Of a stretch of 64,000 nucleotides of DNA, positions 33,365 through 41,613 are shown piece after piece. The notes under the pieces are model-generated. The model did no database searches. It saw only the letters and a program-made list of their open reading frames with translations, and was not told the DNA's origin. The translations under genes and the position numbers were made by a program. Origin of the DNA: Saccharothrix sp. NRRL B-16314 (GTDB lineage: Bacteria > Actinomycetota > Actinomycetes > Mycobacteriales > Pseudonocardiaceae); assembly GCF_000716595.1 (NCBI RefSeq), contig NZ_JNXC01000007.1:302751-366750 (forward strand), read 5' to 3'. The number at the start of each line of letters is the position of its first letter. Positions within the stretch are counted from its first letter, which is position 1.

Positions 33365-33369
33365 CCGCG

Positions 33370-35280
33370 TTACCTCTCCGCCCGGTCGTGCAACAGGATC
33401 GAGCCCTCGCCGCCGTGCTGGCCGAGCCGCCGGTAGGCCTCCGCGATCCGACCGCGCAGCGTGCCGTCGGGATCGCCGAGCGGGTCGGCCGCGATCCAGA
33501 GCGCGGCGACGAGCCTGGCCAGGGCCGCGCCGTGCGACCCGGTGGGCGGGACGCCCTCGATGAGCTGCTCGACCTGCGTCAGCGGCTCGGCGTCGCGCGG
33601 CAGCCGGTTGGGCGCGGACGTGATGACATCCAGCTCCGCCAACCACTTCAGCGCGGTCGCCATGTCCAGCTGCCGGTCGGACGTGAACGGGCCGGCGAGG
33701 TGCGCCACCGCCGAGCGCACGTCCCCGAGGGCGAGGTCGTGGTAGCGGGCCTTGGTCTCCTGGCCCTGGTCCGCGTAGTGGTCCCGGCACCTCCGGTGCA
33801 CCGCGTCCCAGCCCCGTTCGGCGTCCTCGCGCCGTGCGAGCCGGTGCAGCAGCAGGGTGCGCAGCCACGGGTCGAGCACGACGCGAGCGGCGTCGCCCTC
33901 GCCTGCCAGGGTCAGCAGGAAGTTGTTCAGCAGGAACGTGTACAGCGCGCCGCCGCCGTCCGGCAGGTCGGTGCCGAGGACGGTCGCGTCGGACAGGAAC
34001 TCCACGCCGCGTCCCGCGCTCGCCGTGACGAGGTCGTCCACCTGGGCTTCCGGGAGGTCACCGAGCAGCAGCCCCAGTGCTTCGTCGGCGAAGGACGCGG
34101 TCCGGTCGGGGTGGGCGGGCACGGACAGCAGCCGCCGCAGGGGAACCGGCCCTTCCTGTCGGGCGAGCACGTCGAGCATCGTCCGCAGACCGCCTGGGTG
34201 GCCGTGCGTGAGGCGGTAGGGCAGCGACGCGGGCAACCGGGACGTGGTGGCGCGCTTGACCACTTCCGCGGTGTCGCCGGGGTTCAGATGCGTCAACCGC
34301 ACGAGGAACCAGGGCTGCGATTCGGCGCGCACGACCCGCTCGACCTCGTCGGGCGTGGGCGGAAGGGGCGAGTGCCCGGTGGGCAGCGTGCCGGGCCGCC
34401 GCCAGGTGCCGTTCCAGTCGACGTTCCACGTCCGGCTGGTCGCGAAGACGGCGGCGTGGTCGCCCTGCGCCCCGGCCCGCTTGCGCGCCGCGAGGAGACC
34501 GGACAGGAACGCCTTGCCCTCCGGGGTGTGGGCGTTGTCGAGCAGCACCACGCAGTTGGCCGTCCGGCGCAGCTGGTGGACCCGACCGGTGAACGCCTGG
34601 TGCAGGTCGGCGAGGAAGGCGTCGAACACGATCGCGTCGACCGCGGCGCGATCGTCGGGTGCGCCTTTGTCCTTGTGGTGGAGGTCGACCAGCAGATCGC
34701 GGGGGTTGGGCGCCGCGGAACGCGACATGCCCTTGACGGCGCGCAGCACCCGACGGCGGGAGAGCCAGTTGAGGCCGTTGAGGAGCGTGTCGGTCGCCGA
34801 CGGCGCCCAGCCGGGCAACCCGGCGGCGTCCGCGGCGAGCTCGGCGAGGCTCAACACCTGCTGCCGGTGCTGTTCCACCGGGCGGTTCTCGCGCATCACG
34901 GCGTTGACCTCCGCCAGCGCCTTGCCCCGGTCCACGGTGTTCAGGTTGCTGGTCAGGACCAGCGCGCACAGCCACAGGCGGGGGAACGCGATCCGGCCGA
35001 ACTGCGGCACGTCCCGGCTGAGCTCGAAGGCGATACCGGTCAGGATTCCACTCGGACGGGCCTCGCCCAGCTCTTCGAGGTCCAGCAACGCCCAGGGCAC
35101 CCGGTTGACGCACCGGTCGCGAATCCGCCGCAGCAAAGCGGTCTTGCCGGTCCCTCGGGCACCGAGCGCGACGACGAGCGGCGACGGCCGCGCCCGTCCG
35201 CCTGGTCGCCGCACCATCTCGTCGACCAGGACGGTGGAAACGCCGTCCACCCCGGCTAAGCCACCCGTGTCACCCGACAT
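33370..35280 (-). CDS. STAND/AAA-like P-loop NTPase
   Basis: A 636-residue cytoplasmic protein. Residues about 33-330 form an NTPase module: Walker A GARGTGKTALLRR (40-52), NCVVLLDNAHTPEGKAFL as Walker B, and AAVFATSRTW as a sensor strand, followed by a winged-helix-like part with LTHGHPGGLRTMLDVL, the feature seen in STAND ATPases after the nucleotide domain. The C-terminal 250 residues are helical with no recognised effector domain. Together with the adjacent membrane-anchored binding protein it forms a compact two-gene unit. The unit is seen here without transporter or toxin genes. A signalling role is inferred from architecture only. Confidence 0.75.
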   Translation of the reverse strand: MSGDTGGLAGVDGVSTVLVDEMVRRPGGRARPSPLVVALGARGTGKTALLRRIRDRCVNRVPWALLDLEELGEARPSGILTGIAFELSRDVPQFGRIAFPRLWLCALVLTSNLNTVDRGKALAEVNAVMRENRPVEQHRQQVLSLAELAADAAGLPGWAPSATDTLLNGLNWLSRRRVLRAVKGMSRSAAPNPRDLLVDLHHKDKGAPDDRAAVDAIVFDAFLADLHQAFTGRVHQLRRTANCVVLLDNAHTPEGKAFLSGLLAARKRAGAQGDHAAVFATSRTWNVDWNGTWRRPGTLPTGHSPLPPTPDEVERVVRAESQPWFLVRLTHLNPGDTAEVVKRATTSRLPASLPYRLTHGHPGGLRTMLDVLARQEGPVPLRRLLSVPAHPDRTASFADEALGLLLGDLPEAQVDDLVTASAGRGVEFLSDATVLGTDLPDGGGALYTFLLNNFLLTLAGEGDAARVVLDPWLRTLLLHRLARREDAERGWDAVHRRCRDHYADQGQETKARYHDLALGDVRSAVAHLAGPFTSDRQLDMATALKWLAELDVITSAPNRLPRDAEPLTQVEQLIEGVPPTGSHGAALARLVAALWIAADPLGDPDGTLRGRIAEAYRRLGQHGGEGSILLHDRAER

Positions 35281-35476
35281 GAGTCTCCCGCGACTGCCTC
35301 GTGCCCGACCCCGGCAAGTCGGGCAATTATGCGAGCGGTCGAGGCCGTCCGGGCGGGAGATCGGATCGGTTCAGCCCTTCGGATCAACGCTCACCGCAGC
35401 GGCGCGTCGCCTCGACTGCCCGCGGTGGCAGTGCTCAACGACGCCAGGGTCTCGGCGGGTCGCGCGCATTGTGCGC

Positions 35477-36505
35477 TCAGCGGTCGCGGTGGACGATCAC
35501 CTTGGCCAGGGCGGTGAGTTCCGCAGCCGGGCGTGGCGCGAGGCCGGTCGAGTCGAGGTGGCTCAAGGCCTGGGCGAGGAGCAGGTCCGCCTGCCGCTCG
35601 CTCCACGCCCTACCGCCGGCCGCGTCCACCAGCTCCGCCAAGCGGGACGGCTCGGTGGCCGGGTCCTGGTACAGCGCGGCGAGTTCCCGACCGGCCGGTG
35701 TGCCGGACGTCAGGGCGGCGACCACCGGCAGCGACTTCTTGCGGGCGCGCAGGTCGCCGTGCACCGGCTTCCCGGTCACGGCGGGATCGCCCCAGATGCC
35801 CAGCAGGTCGTCGACGTGCTGGAACGCCACGCCGACCTCCCGGCCGAAGTCGCGCAGACCGGCCACCGCCCCGGGTCCACCGCCGCCGAACAGGGCGCCC
35901 AGGGCACAGGCGCCGGCGAGAAGTCCGGCGGTCTTGCGCTCGACCATCGCCACGCACTCGGCCACGTCGATGTCGTGCCTGGCTTCGAACGCCAGGTCGG
36001 CGTGCTCTCCCTCGACCAGGCCGAGCACGGCGGCGTTGAGCACCCGCACGCCGGTCAACGCGGCCGGGTGCCCGCCGGCCGCGAGCACGTCGAAGGCGGA
36101 CGCCAGCATCGCGTCCCCCGCCAGGATGGCCGCGTGGACGCCGAAGACGTGCCACGCCGCCGGTCGGTGCCGGCGGGTCAGGTCGCCGTCGAGCACGTCG
36201 TCGTGCAGCAGCGAGAAGTTGTGCACCAGTTCCACCGCCGCGGCGGCCGGCACGGCGTCGCTCGCCGACCCGCCCACCGCCTCGGCCGCGAGCTGCGCCA
36301 GCACCGGCCGGATCGCCTTGCCACCGGCGCCTTCGGTCGGGTCGCCGTGCTCGTCCCACCAGCCCAGGTGGTACCCGGCGACGCGCCGCACCGAGGCGGG
36401 CAACCCGTCGACGGCGGCACGGAGGGCGGGCTCCACCATGCCGCGACTCCACGACACCACGTCGCGCACCGGCCGGGCGAGGGCTGGGGCTTCCGATGGC
36501 ACCAC
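35477..36505 (-). CDS. Polyprenyl (geranylgeranyl-type) diphosphate synthase
   Basis: A 342-residue trans-isoprenyl diphosphate synthase. The first Asp-rich motif is LLHDDVLDGD (D102-D106); the second is HVDDLLGIWGD (232 onwards), a common actinobacterial variant of DDxxD. GGKAIRPVL holds the IPP-binding Gly-Lys-Arg. It should elongate allylic diphosphates with IPP; chain length is probably C20, judging from family habit, not from a measured pocket. The GTG start follows AAGGAGG. It lies 30 bases from the end of the ROK regulator gene on the same strand, so both may be cotranscribed. A UbiA prenyltransferase in the ebo-like operon is a possible consumer of its product. Confidence 0.88.
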   Translation of the reverse strand: MVPSEAPALARPVRDVVSWSRGMVEPALRAAVDGLPASVRRVAGYHLGWWDEHGDPTEGAGGKAIRPVLAQLAAEAVGGSASDAVPAAAAVELVHNFSLLHDDVLDGDLTRRHRPAAWHVFGVHAAILAGDAMLASAFDVLAAGGHPAALTGVRVLNAAVLGLVEGEHADLAFEARHDIDVAECVAMVERKTAGLLAGACALGALFGGGGPGAVAGLRDFGREVGVAFQHVDDLLGIWGDPAVTGKPVHGDLRARKKSLPVVAALTSGTPAGRELAALYQDPATEPSRLAELVDAAGGRAWSERQADLLLAQALSHLDSTGLAPRPAAELTALAKVIVHRDR

Positions 36506-36535
36506 GCGCCTCCTTGTCGGTGGGGGGACGGACGG

Positions 36536-37714
36536 TCAGGCGAGTTGCCGGTCCACGACGGCCGGTGAGAGGACGTGCTGGACCACCATCGCCGCCGCGC
36601 CGAGGACACCGGCGTCGTCACCGGCCTGGGACGGCACGATGCGCAGGTTCCCCGTCGCCAGGGGCAGCGAACGGCGGTAGATCGCCTCGCGCACACCGGC
36701 CAGCAGCATCTCGCCCGCCAGCGCGACGGTGCCGCCCACGACGATGAGCGACGGGTTGAACATGCTCACGCACGCGGCGAGCACTTCGCCGATGTTGCGG
36801 CCCGCCTGGCGCACCGCCTGGCCTGCCTCCAGGTTGCCCGCCCGGACCAGCGCGACCACGTCGGAACTCGTGTGCGCCTCGACCCCCTTGGCGCGCAGGG
36901 CCGCCGCGATCGCGGAGCCGCTGGCGACCGCCTCCAGGCAGCCGGTGTTCCCGCAGCGGCACGGGACGTCGCCGGCGTGCGGCGCGAGGATGTGCCCGAG
37001 GTCGCCCGCCGCGCCCACCGCGCCGCGGTGCAGCAGGCCGTTGCTGATGAAGCCTGCGCCTATGCCGGTCGCCACCTTGATCACGATGAGGTGTTCGGCC
37101 TCCGGGAACGACGTGGTGTGCTCGCCGAGGGCCATCAGGTTGACCTCGTTGTCCACGAGCACCGGCACGCCGAGCTCCGCGCTGATCAGCCCCGGCACGT
37201 CGTAACCGTCCCAGCCGGGCATGATCGGCGGGTTGTTCGGCCGGCCGGTGGAGTGCTCGACCGGGCCGGGCAGGCCGATGCCGACACCCGCCACGCGCGT
37301 CGATTCGAGGCCGGCCTCGGCGAGCAGCGCCCGCCAGGCGGCGATCAGCCGGGGCAGGACCACCTCCGGGCCCTCGGCGATGTCCTGGTCGAGCCGGCTG
37401 ACGGCCAGCGGCGCGCTGGTCAGGTCGGTCACCGCGATGGTGGCGTGCGTCGCGCCGACCTCGGCGGCGAGCACCACCCGCGCGCGGGCGTTGAACACGA
37501 ACCGGCCGGCTGGTCTGCCGCCGGTGGACGCCTCACTGCCCCCGTCGCTGACCAAGCCCGCGTCCAGGAGCGCGTCCAACCTGGCCCGCACGGTCGACCG
37601 GGCCAGTCCCGTGACCGTGGTGAGTTCGGAGCGGGTGCGGGGCACGCCGTCGCGCAGGAGTCGCAACAACTCTCCTGGAGACGCGGCGCCGACGGAGGGA
37701 ACGTCTTCTTTCAC
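36536..37714 (-). CDS. ROK-family sugar-responsive transcriptional repressor
   Basis: A 392-residue ROK protein with an N-terminal winged helix (ELLRLLRDGVPRTRSELTTVTGLARSTVRARLDALLDAGLV, residues 15-55) and a ROK sugar-kinase-like domain. The zinc motif is complete (CRCGNTGCLEAVASG), as are the hexose-site residues in EHSTGRPNNPPIMPGWDGYDV and VDNEVNLMALGEH; IGAGFISNGLLHRGAVGAAGDLGHI is the ROK signature. It is divergent from the oxidoreductase/ABC operon, with a perfect palindrome between them, so it very likely represses that operon until a sugar or sugar phosphate binds. Confidence 0.92.
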   Translation of the reverse strand: MKEDVPSVGAASPGELLRLLRDGVPRTRSELTTVTGLARSTVRARLDALLDAGLVSDGGSEASTGGRPAGRFVFNARARVVLAAEVGATHATIAVTDLTSAPLAVSRLDQDIAEGPEVVLPRLIAAWRALLAEAGLESTRVAGVGIGLPGPVEHSTGRPNNPPIMPGWDGYDVPGLISAELGVPVLVDNEVNLMALGEHTTSFPEAEHLIVIKVATGIGAGFISNGLLHRGAVGAAGDLGHILAPHAGDVPCRCGNTGCLEAVASGSAIAAALRAKGVEAHTSSDVVALVRAGNLEAGQAVRQAGRNIGEVLAACVSMFNPSLIVVGGTVALAGEMLLAGVREAIYRRSLPLATGNLRIVPSQAGDDAGVLGAAAMVVQHVLSPAVVDRQLA

Positions 37715-37753
37715 CTCTCAATTGAAGCAGAGAGCGGGCTGATACGGCGCAAC

Positions 37754-37771
37754 TCGGCTAAACTTAGCCGA
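37754..37771. promoter_or_regulatory. ROK operator (perfect palindrome)
   Basis: TCGGCTAAACTTAGCCGA at 37754-37771, an 18-base palindrome with a 2-base centre, 40 bases from the ROK gene start and just upstream of a -35 element for the oxidoreductase operon. Position and symmetry make it the probable ROK binding site controlling both directions. Confidence 0.65.
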
Positions 37772-37778
37772 CTTTTGG

Positions 37779-37807
37779 TTGACATCCGCCATTAGCCCCC
37801 TTACCGT
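37779..37807 (+). promoter_or_regulatory. Promoter of the oxidoreductase/ABC operon (probably leaderless)
   Basis: TTGACA at 37779-37784, a 17-base spacer and TACCGT at 37802-37807. The expected transcription start coincides with the ATG at 37815, and no ribosome site precedes that ATG, so the mRNA is probably leaderless. The -35 is perfect, the -10 weak. Confidence 0.5.
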
Positions 37808-37814
37808 TCGCCGC

Positions 37815-39095
37815 ATGACTGTGACCCACCTAACTCAAACGGCTGAGAGCGGTCGTACCGAGCCTCGGACACTGCGGGTCGCCGTGGTGGGAGCTGGGTT
37901 CATGGGCCGCGTGCACGCCGAAGCCGCCCGGCGCGCGGGGGCCGCGGTGGTCGCCGCCGTGGCGAGCACCCCGCAAGGCGCTGACCAGGCCGCACGGACC
38001 GTCGGAGCGGAGCGCGGGTACCCGGATCTCGACGCGCTGCTGGCCGAAGCCGGCGCCGATGTGGTGCACGTGTGCACGCCGAACGCGCGGCACGCGGAAG
38101 CGGTGGAGGCGGCGCTGGCCGCTGGCGCGCACGTCATTTGCGAGAAGCCGTTGGCCACCAGCGCGGTCCAAGCCGACGCCCTGACCGCCGCGGCGCTGAC
38201 CGCCGGCCGGGTCGGCGCTGTTCCGTTCGTGTACCGATTTCACCCGATGGTGCGAGAACTGCGGGCCAGGCTCGCGACCGGCGAGGCGGGCGTGGTGTCC
38301 ACGGTGACCGGTGGGTACCTCCAGGACTGGCTGGCCGGGCCGAACGACGACGACTGGCGGGTCGACTCGGCGGTCGGCGGGCCGTCCCGGGCGTTCGCCG
38401 ACATCGGCTCGCACTGGTGCGACCTGTTCGAGTTCGTCACCGGCGACCGGATCCACCGGCTGTCCGCCCGGACGGCCACCGTCCAAGCGCGACCGCGCCC
38501 TTCGGTCACGCCCACCGAGGACGCCGCCGTCGTCCAGTTCGCCACCGAAGCCGGGGTTCTCGGCACGTTGGTGGTCTCGCAGGTCGCCGCCGGTCGGAAG
38601 AACCGGCTGCACCTGGAGGTTTCCGGCACCGAGTCGAGCTTCGCCTTCGACCAGGAGGACCCCGAGCGGCTGTGGGTGGGTCGGCGGGACGGCAACCGGG
38701 TGCTGCTGCGCGACCCGTCCACCCTCTCGCCCTCGGCCGCCGGGTACGCGCGGCTGCCCGCCGGGCACGCGCAGGGCTACCAGGACTGCTTCGACGCCTT
38801 CGTCGCCGACACGTACAGCGCGGTGCGGGGGGAGGGCGCGCCGGACGGCCTGCCGACCTTCGCCGACGGCCTGCGCGCGACCCGGATCACCGAGGCGGTC
38901 CTGCTGTCCGCCGCGTCCGATGGCGAGTGGACCACAGTCGGCGCTGCCGGCGATCGGGCAACCGTCGGCGCTGCGGGCGATCGGGCAACCGTCGGCGGTG
39001 CGGGCGATCGGGCAACGGTCGGCGGTGCGGGCAACCAGGCCACCGTCGGTGCTGCCGGCGATCAGGCCGGCGATCACACCGGGGTGGCCGGGTGA
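37815..39095 (+). CDS. Gfo/Idh/MocA-family oxidoreductase with repetitive C-terminal tail
   Basis: A 426-residue NAD(P)-dependent sugar/inositol-type dehydrogenase. The Rossmann motif is RVAVVGAGFMGRVHAEAARR; the conserved motif HVCTPNARHAEAVEAALAAGAHVICEKPLA contains the active-site Glu-Lys-Pro, and SRAFADIGSHWCDLFEF holds the catalytic Asp/His region. The last 50 residues are five 9-residue repeats (GAAGDRATV type) that the family does not have. It is the first gene of the operon, and its stop overlaps the ABC ATPase start (GTGA). The probable function is oxidation of the imported sugar or cyclitol. ATG 37815 fits the leaderless promoter. Confidence 0.9.
   Translation: MTVTHLTQTAESGRTEPRTLRVAVVGAGFMGRVHAEAARRAGAAVVAAVASTPQGADQAARTVGAERGYPDLDALLAEAGADVVHVCTPNARHAEAVEAALAAGAHVICEKPLATSAVQADALTAAALTAGRVGAVPFVYRFHPMVRELRARLATGEAGVVSTVTGGYLQDWLAGPNDDDWRVDSAVGGPSRAFADIGSHWCDLFEFVTGDRIHRLSARTATVQARPRPSVTPTEDAAVVQFATEAGVLGTLVVSQVAAGRKNRLHLEVSGTESSFAFDQEDPERLWVGRRDGNRVLLRDPSTLSPSAAGYARLPAGHAQGYQDCFDAFVADTYSAVRGEGAPDGLPTFADGLRATRITEAVLLSAASDGEWTTVGAAGDRATVGAAGDRATVGGAGDRATVGGAGNQATVGAAGDQAGDHTGVAG
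38940..39068 (+). repeat. In-frame 27-bp tandem repeat in the oxidoreductase gene
   Basis: Nearly five copies of a 27-base unit encoding G(A/G)AG(D/N)(R/Q)ATV, forming the C-terminal tail of the Gfo/Idh/MocA protein. The copies differ by a few bases, so the array is not brand new. Unit length is a multiple of three, so copy number can vary without a frameshift. Confidence 0.85.
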
Positions 39096-40597
39096 GCGCG
39101 TCTGAACAGGACGTCGTCGTCCGGCTCACCGGGATCACCAAGAGCTTCCTCGGCGTGCCGGTGCTGCGAGGCGTGGACCTCGAACTGCGGGCGGGTGAGG
39201 TGCACGCGTTGATGGGCGAGAACGGCGCGGGCAAGTCGACTCTGCTCAAGGTGCTGGCGGGCGTGCACCGGCCCGACTCCGGCCGGATCGAGGTCAACGG
39301 CGAGGAAGTCGTCTTCGGCACGCCGCGCGAGGCGCAGCAGGCGGGCATCGCGATCATCCACCAGGAGTTCAACCTCCTCGAACACCGCTCCGTCGCGGAG
39401 AACGTCCACCTCGGCCGGGAACCGGTCCGCCGGGGCCGGGTGGACCGCCGCAGGATGGAGGAGGACACCCGGAAGCTCCTCGACTGGCTCGGTGAGGACG
39501 GCATCGACCCGGCCGCGCCGATCAGCCGGTTGTCGGTCGCCCAGAAGCAGGTCGTGGAGATCGTCAAGGCGCTGTCCACCGACGCCAAGGTGCTGGCGAT
39601 GGACGAGCCGACGGCCGCGCTGGCCGACCAGGAAGTGGAACTGCTGTACGACCTGGTCGACCGGCTGCGCAAGCGGGGGATCGCGATCCTCTACGTCTCG
39701 CACCGGATGCGCGAGGTGTTCGACCTGAGCGGGCGGATCACGGTGCTGAAGGACGGCGCGTTCGTGACCTGCGCCCCGACCACCGAGATGACCTCCGACC
39801 AGCTCGTCCGGCACATGGTCGGGCGTTCGCTGGACGCGCTCTACCCGGACCGCGCGACCGACGAAGACCTCGGCGAGGTCCGGCTGGCCTTGCGCGGCGC
39901 GGGCAACCAGCGGGTCCGGGAGGTGACCTTCGAGCTGCGGTCGGGGGAGATCGTCGGCATCGCCGGCCTCCAGGGTTCGGGGCGGTCGGCCATCGCACGG
40001 GCGATCTGGGGCGTCGAGCCGTTCACCACCGGCACGCTGGAACTGGACGGCGTGGCGCGGCGGATCACCGACCCCCGCGCCGCCGTGCGACTCGGCATCG
40101 GTTTCGTCACCGAGGACCGCAAGAGCGAGGGCCTGGCCCTGCGGCAGTCCATCCGGGACAACGCGCTGCTGGTCCGGCGGGCGGCGTTGCCGGGCAGTGC
40201 CGGGCGCAAGCGGTCCGACCTCGCCGCGCTGTTGAAGTCCGTCACGGTCGTCGCGCGGGGCGAGCACCAGGAAGTGCGGTACTTGTCCGGCGGCAACCAG
40301 CAGAAGGTCGTACTGGCCAAGTGGCTTGCCGTGGGACCGCGCGTGCTCGTCGTGGACGAACCGACCCGCGGCATCGACGTCGGCGCGAAGCAGGCTGTGC
40401 ACCGGCTGCTGCGCGACCTGGCCCGGCAGGGCGTCGCGGTGCTGATGATCTCGTCTGAGCTGCCGGAGCTGATCGGCATGAGCGATCGGATCCTGGTCGT
40501 CCACGAGGGCGCCATCGCGGGCGAACTACCCGCGGGCGCGAGTGAAGAGGCCGTCATGGGGCTCGCCACCGGCCACGGGATCGGAGAAGTGGCGTGA
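39092..40597 (+). CDS. Sugar ABC transporter ATP-binding protein (RbsA type)
   Basis: A 501-residue duplicated ATPase of the ribose/galactose/inositol class. N-half: Walker A MGENGAGKSTLLKVLAG, signature LSVAQKQVVEIVKAL, Walker B VLAMDEPTAAL. C-half: degenerate Walker A GLQGSGRSAIARAIWG, signature YLSGGNQQKVVLAKWL, Walker B VLVVDEPTRGIDVGAKQ. The weakened P-loop in the second half is normal for this class. It overlaps its neighbours by four bases on both sides. It powers import by the two permeases and the lipoprotein that follow. Confidence 0.95.
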   Translation: MSASEQDVVVRLTGITKSFLGVPVLRGVDLELRAGEVHALMGENGAGKSTLLKVLAGVHRPDSGRIEVNGEEVVFGTPREAQQAGIAIIHQEFNLLEHRSVAENVHLGREPVRRGRVDRRRMEEDTRKLLDWLGEDGIDPAAPISRLSVAQKQVVEIVKALSTDAKVLAMDEPTAALADQEVELLYDLVDRLRKRGIAILYVSHRMREVFDLSGRITVLKDGAFVTCAPTTEMTSDQLVRHMVGRSLDALYPDRATDEDLGEVRLALRGAGNQRVREVTFELRSGEIVGIAGLQGSGRSAIARAIWGVEPFTTGTLELDGVARRITDPRAAVRLGIGFVTEDRKSEGLALRQSIRDNALLVRRAALPGSAGRKRSDLAALLKSVTVVARGEHQEVRYLSGGNQQKVVLAKWLAVGPRVLVVDEPTRGIDVGAKQAVHRLLRDLARQGVAVLMISSELPELIGMSDRILVVHEGAIAGELPAGASEEAVMGLATGHGIGEVA

Positions 40598-41613
40598 GCG
40601 TCGTGCAGCAGAAGAGCGAGGTCGCCCGTGGCGCCGGCAGAGGCGGCGCACGGCGGTTCAGCCTCACCCCCACCCCCACCGTCACCGTCTACCTGGCGCT
40701 GGCCGTGCTGCTGGTCGTCGGGAGCGTCCTGGTCGGTATCCAGGGCGGCGTCCTGCTCGACCAGGGCGGCATCCTCAACATCCTGACCCGCAGCACCGTC
40801 CTGGGACTGGTCGCGGTCGGCCAGACCATCGTCATCATCAACGGGTCGCTCGACCTGTCGGTGGCCTACCTGGTCGGCCTGTGCTCGCTCGTCGCGGCCG
40901 AGACCATGGCGGGCAGCGACGGCATGATGGTGCCCGGCGTGCTGCTGGCACTGGGTGTCGCCGCCGTCGTCGGCCTGGTCAACGGCCTGGTCGTGACCGT
41001 GCTGAAGGTCAACGCGTTCATCGCGACCCTCGGCGTGGCGCTGATCCTGCGGGGTTACCTGGAGGAGAACTACACCGGACCGGCGGGCAGCGTGCCGCGC
41101 GCGTTCCAGCACCTCGGGTTCGACCGCGTCGGCCCGGTCCCGATCGGCGTGCTGCTGATGCTGGCCATCGCCGGTGCGGCGTGGTGGTACCTGCGGCGGA
41201 CCCGCGGCGGCTACCACATGTACGCGGTCGGCGGTGACATCGACGTGGCCCGCCTGTCCGGTGTGCGCACCGGCCGCACCATCGTCACCGCCCACGTCCT
41301 GTGCGCGGTCGCGGCCGGTCTCGCCGGGGTGTTCTTGGCCGGCAGGCTCGGTTCGGGCGCGCCGTACGTCGGCACGGACGCCGGGTACGACCTGGAGTCC
41401 ATCGCGGCCGTCGTGCTCGGCGGAACGGCGCTCGCGGGTGGTCGCGGCGGTGTCGTCGGCACCATCGGCGGCGTGCTCATCCTGTCCACTTTGGACACCA
41501 TCTTCGACGACCTCGCGGTCGACCCGTTCTTCAAGGACGTGGTGCGCGGCGTCGTCCTCATCGTCGCGGTCGCGCTCTACGCCCGCCGTCAGCTCTCCAG
41601 GAGGTCCGGGTGA
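40594..41613 (+). CDS. Sugar ABC transporter permease (RbsC type), first
   Basis: A 339-residue membrane protein with about nine hydrophobic segments. The class signature is LVAVGQTIVIINGSLDLSVAYLVGLCSLVAAE, with the conserved GSLDLSVA loop, and GGTALAGGRGGVVGTIGGVLIL near the C-terminus. It forms a heterodimeric channel with the next gene product. The start GTG 40594 overlaps the ATPase stop. Confidence 0.93.
   Translation: MSVVQQKSEVARGAGRGGARRFSLTPTPTVTVYLALAVLLVVGSVLVGIQGGVLLDQGGILNILTRSTVLGLVAVGQTIVIINGSLDLSVAYLVGLCSLVAAETMAGSDGMMVPGVLLALGVAAVVGLVNGLVVTVLKVNAFIATLGVALILRGYLEENYTGPAGSVPRAFQHLGFDRVGPVPIGVLLMLAIAGAAWWYLRRTRGGYHMYAVGGDIDVARLSGVRTGRTIVTAHVLCAVAAGLAGVFLAGRLGSGAPYVGTDAGYDLESIAAVVLGGTALAGGRGGVVGTIGGVLILSTLDTIFDDLAVDPFFKDVVRGVVLIVAVALYARRQLSRRSG

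Noticed and set aside
38777..39077. 27-bp repeats as a CRISPR-like or mobile repeat
   Set aside because: Units are contiguous without spacers and stay in frame with the oxidoreductase, so they are a coding tandem repeat.
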